Origin: Roseomonas sp.
GTDB taxonomy: Bacteria > Pseudomonadota > Alphaproteobacteria > Acetobacterales > Acetobacteraceae
NCBI GenBank assembly: GCA_020249415.1
Contig: JADCFR010000287.1
Coordinates: 1 to 7,307, forward strand
Length of the DNA: 7,307 nucleotides
Direction: 5' to 3'
This document shows positions 5,831-7,307 of this stretch, piece by piece. Positions within the stretch are counted from its first letter, which is position 1. Every line of letters starts with the position of its first letter. The translations under genes were made by a program, and so were the position numbers. The notes under the pieces were generated by a model that did not search any database, was not told where the DNA came from, and was given only the letters and a program-made list of their open reading frames with translations.

Positions 5831-6648
5831 GGCTTATCCTCCGGCAATTTCATCCAGGGGGGCGGTTGCGGTGACAGGCGCGCTTCGCCCGCCATCAGCG
5901 CCCCCTTATCCAGCCATTCCAACCGGAGCAGCGCCAGGCCCTGCGCGCCCTGGCTGGAGCGCATTTCCCCGGCCTCGGCGCCATCCGCTGTCAAAATCGG
6001 GGCGCCGCGCTCAGGCGCTGGGCCGTCAATCGCGACCGGCACCAGCCGGCGCTTGAGCAGGCCGCGATACCGCGTCCGCGCGGTCAGTTCCTGGCCCATA
6101 TAGCAGCCCTTGGTCCAGGAAATGCCGTGCAGCTCATCGAAGCCGCCTTCCAGCAGCACGGATTTCTCGGCGTCCATATCCTTGGACCCATCAGGCAGGC
6201 CAAGGGCAAGGCGATGCGCCGCATAATCCGCGGGGCTGGCATTGGGGGGCAGGATTGTGCCCGCCAGCACCCGCCAGCCCGCTTCCGGCAGGCGCGGGTC
6301 GCGCGCGACCAGCCCTTCAGGGGGCACTCCTTCGCCCCAAGCCGCATGCACCCGCCACGCCGCCGAGGCATCGCGCAGCGCCACCTTGGCGCGCAGCTTG
6401 AACCGAGAAAGGCGCGTGATCAGCATGGCAAGCTGCGCCGCTTCCACATCCAGCAGCAGCGCCTCAGGCGTCGCGATCACAAAGAAATCCGCGAGCCACT
6501 TGCCCTGCGGCGTCAGCAGCGCGGCCCAGACCGCCTGATCCACCCGCGCCTTGGTCACATCATTGGAAACCAACCCCTGCAGGAAGGCGACACGGTCCTC
6601 CCCCGAGATTTCCAGAACGGCACGATCCGGCAGCAGCGCGATTTTCAT
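5827..6648 (-). CDS. ygfZ: YgfZ/GcvT-domain folate-binding protein (Fe-S cluster maintenance)
   Basis: YgfZ proteins are cytoplasmic, tetrahydrofolate-binding relatives of the glycine-cleavage T protein. They support assembly or repair of some Fe-S enzymes, such as the radical-SAM enzyme MiaB in E. coli. The 273-residue length is normal for the shorter alphaproteobacterial form. The defining motif KGCYMGQE is at residues 180-187, with the functional cysteine at 182, followed by LTARTRYRG. The N-terminal half has the T-protein-like LEISGEDRVAFLQGLVSNDV (12-31) and LLTPQGKWLADFFV (44-57). The start ATG at 6648-6646 precedes the typical MKIALLPDRAVLEISG opening. The ribosome site upstream is weak (AGGTTTAGGGC before ATG). 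It is the first gene of a two-gene unit with the ICMT-like methyltransferase and is divergent from the glycosyltransferase gene. Confidence 0.93.
   Translation of the reverse strand: MKIALLPDRAVLEISGEDRVAFLQGLVSNDVTKARVDQAVWAALLTPQGKWLADFFVIATPEALLLDVEAAQLAMLITRLSRFKLRAKVALRDASAAWRVHAAWGEGVPPEGLVARDPRLPEAGWRVLAGTILPPNASPADYAAHRLALGLPDGSKDMDAEKSVLLEGGFDELHGISWTKGCYMGQELTARTRYRGLLKRRLVPVAIDGPAPERGAPILTADGAEAGEMRSSQGAQGLALLRLEWLDKGALMAGEARLSPQPPPWMKLPEDKP
5837..5842 (-). promoter_or_regulatory. Shine-Dalgarno of the ICMT-like gene, inside the end of ygfZ
   Basis: Read on the minus strand, GGAGGA lies six bases before the ATG (5830-5828). It is within the last codons of ygfZ, which supports re-initiation at the ATGA overlap. 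Confidence 0.7.
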
Positions 6649-6720
6649 GCCCTAAACCTGTGTCGGCCAGGGCGCGGCTGCAACCTCCCCCTCCGGCGCG
6701 GGAAGTGGTAAGGGCGCCGG
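6649..6720. promoter_or_regulatory. Divergent intergenic region between ygfZ and the glycosyltransferase gene
   Basis: These 72 bases separate two divergent start codons, so promoters for both directions should lie here or within the coding starts. I see no convincing -35/-10 pair, operator palindrome or terminator. The placement rests on gene orientation only. Confidence 0.35.
6710..6714 (+). promoter_or_regulatory. Shine-Dalgarno supporting the GTG start of the glycosyltransferase
   Basis: AAGGG lies six bases before the GTG at 6721. An in-frame TAA at 6709-6711 blocks any earlier start, so the GTG is essentially the only start that keeps the conserved N-terminal motif. Confidence 0.6.
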
Positions 6721-7307
6721 GTGCGCATTCTTTTCATCTCCTCCACCCGCATTGGCGATGCGGTGCTGTCCACGGGCCTGCTTGATCACCTGATGCGGGC
6801 GCATCCGGAAGCGCGCTTCACCATTGTCTGCGGGCGGGTGGCGGAAGGCGTGTTCCGCCGCATGCCGCGGCTTGAACGCCTGATTGCCGTGGAAAAGCGC
6901 CGCTATTCGCTGCATTGGCTGGAAATCTGGGGTGCCCTGGCCTTCACGCGCTGGGATTTGGTGGTGGATTTGCGCGCCTCCGCCATTGCCTGGCTGCTTT
7001 GGACGCGCGCGCGCAAAATCATCCAGGGCGGGCGTCGGCCCGGGCATCGGCTGGCGCATCTGGCCGCACTTTTAGGCGTGACCCCTCCGCCGCTGCCGGT
7101 GATCTGGACCGCGCCGGAAGATAACGCCCGCGCCGCTGCGCTGCTGCCGGCAGAGCGCCCTTGGCTGGTGCTGGGGCCGACCGCCAATTGGCACCGCAAG
7201 GTCTGGCCGGTGGAACGCTTCGTCGAACTCGCCTTCAGCCTCACCGCGCCGGGCGGTAGCCTGCCAGGTGCCGGGATTGCCATTCTGGGCGGGCCGGGGG
7301 ATCAGGA
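6721..7307 (+). CDS. Glycosyltransferase family 9 (heptosyltransferase-like), 5' part
   Basis: This frame starts with GTG and stays open through the right edge, giving 195 complete codons of a family normally about 300-360 residues long. The N-terminus VRILFISSTRIGDAVLSTGL is the family 9 opening (RIGDxxLSTP in WaaF and WaaC-type ADP-heptose:LPS heptosyltransferases). VVDLRAS (residues 81-87) matches the conserved end of the N-terminal Rossmann fold. GPTANWHRKVWPVERFVEL (152-170) matches the nucleotide-sugar domain motif with its Lys and Trp-Pro. LGGPGD near the edge is the next conserved loop. Members act on the cytoplasmic face of the inner membrane, adding heptose or related sugars to LPS core or other glycans. 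The exact sugar cannot be told. An LPS role suits the nearby lptG-lptD-surA genes, but it lies in a separate transcription unit. Confidence 0.9.
   Translation, partial: MRILFISSTRIGDAVLSTGLLDHLMRAHPEARFTIVCGRVAEGVFRRMPRLERLIAVEKRRYSLHWLEIWGALAFTRWDLVVDLRASAIAWLLWTRARKIIQGGRRPGHRLAHLAALLGVTPPPLPVIWTAPEDNARAAALLPAERPWLVLGPTANWHRKVWPVERFVELAFSLTAPGGSLPGAGIAILGGPGDQ

Noticed and set aside
6127..6711. Plus-strand open frame of 194 codons across ygfZ
   Set aside because: It is antisense to the KGCYMGQE-bearing ygfZ frame, rich in Arg and Gln, without a domain. Its stop merely bounds the glycosyltransferase start.

Overview
The window is GC-rich chromosomal DNA from an alphaproteobacterium. The protein style and gene order (LptG, LptD, SurA, RsmA) fit Rhodospirillales and probably Acetobacteraceae, although the family assignment is an inference from recognisable sequence alone. 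Every base except short gaps is accounted for by housekeeping genes of outer-membrane assembly, ribosome maturation and Fe-S protein maintenance. I see no mobile element, CRISPR array, tRNA, rRNA or defence gene.

Region 1 (1-5372, + strand) is an envelope-biogenesis operon. The 3' part of lptG, the inner-membrane LPS exporter permease, enters from the left edge. It is followed after one base by lptD, the outer-membrane LPS translocon. A 152-base gap then precedes surA, the periplasmic chaperone that helps fold LptD and other beta-barrels. The 16S rRNA dimethyltransferase gene rsmA follows surA after four bases. The pdxA gene that lies between surA and rsmA in many proteobacteria is absent here. 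The lptD-surA gap holds the most structured non-coding sequence of the window: a two-part inverted repeat (3162-3205) ending three bases before an excellent surA Shine-Dalgarno sequence, plus a possible 40-codon reading frame overlapping the lptD stop as ATGA.

Region 2 (5369-6648, - strand) is a two-gene convergent unit: ygfZ (folate-binding, Fe-S maintenance) followed by a small membrane methyltransferase of the ICMT/PEMT type. The two are coupled by an ATGA overlap. The stop codons of rsmA and the methyltransferase gene interlock in one CTAG palindrome.

Region 3 (6649-7307) is a 72-base divergent gap and then the 5' part of a family 9 (heptosyltransferase-like) glycosyltransferase gene that begins with GTG at 6721 and runs off the right edge. 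It fits an LPS core or other surface-glycan role.

Overall this is an ordinary and well-conserved region. The points worth a second look are the surA leader structure, the possible small ORF, the missing pdxA, the interlocked stop codons, the three-cysteine pattern of LptD and the G8 tract in surA. I find no evidence for an undescribed multi-gene system.
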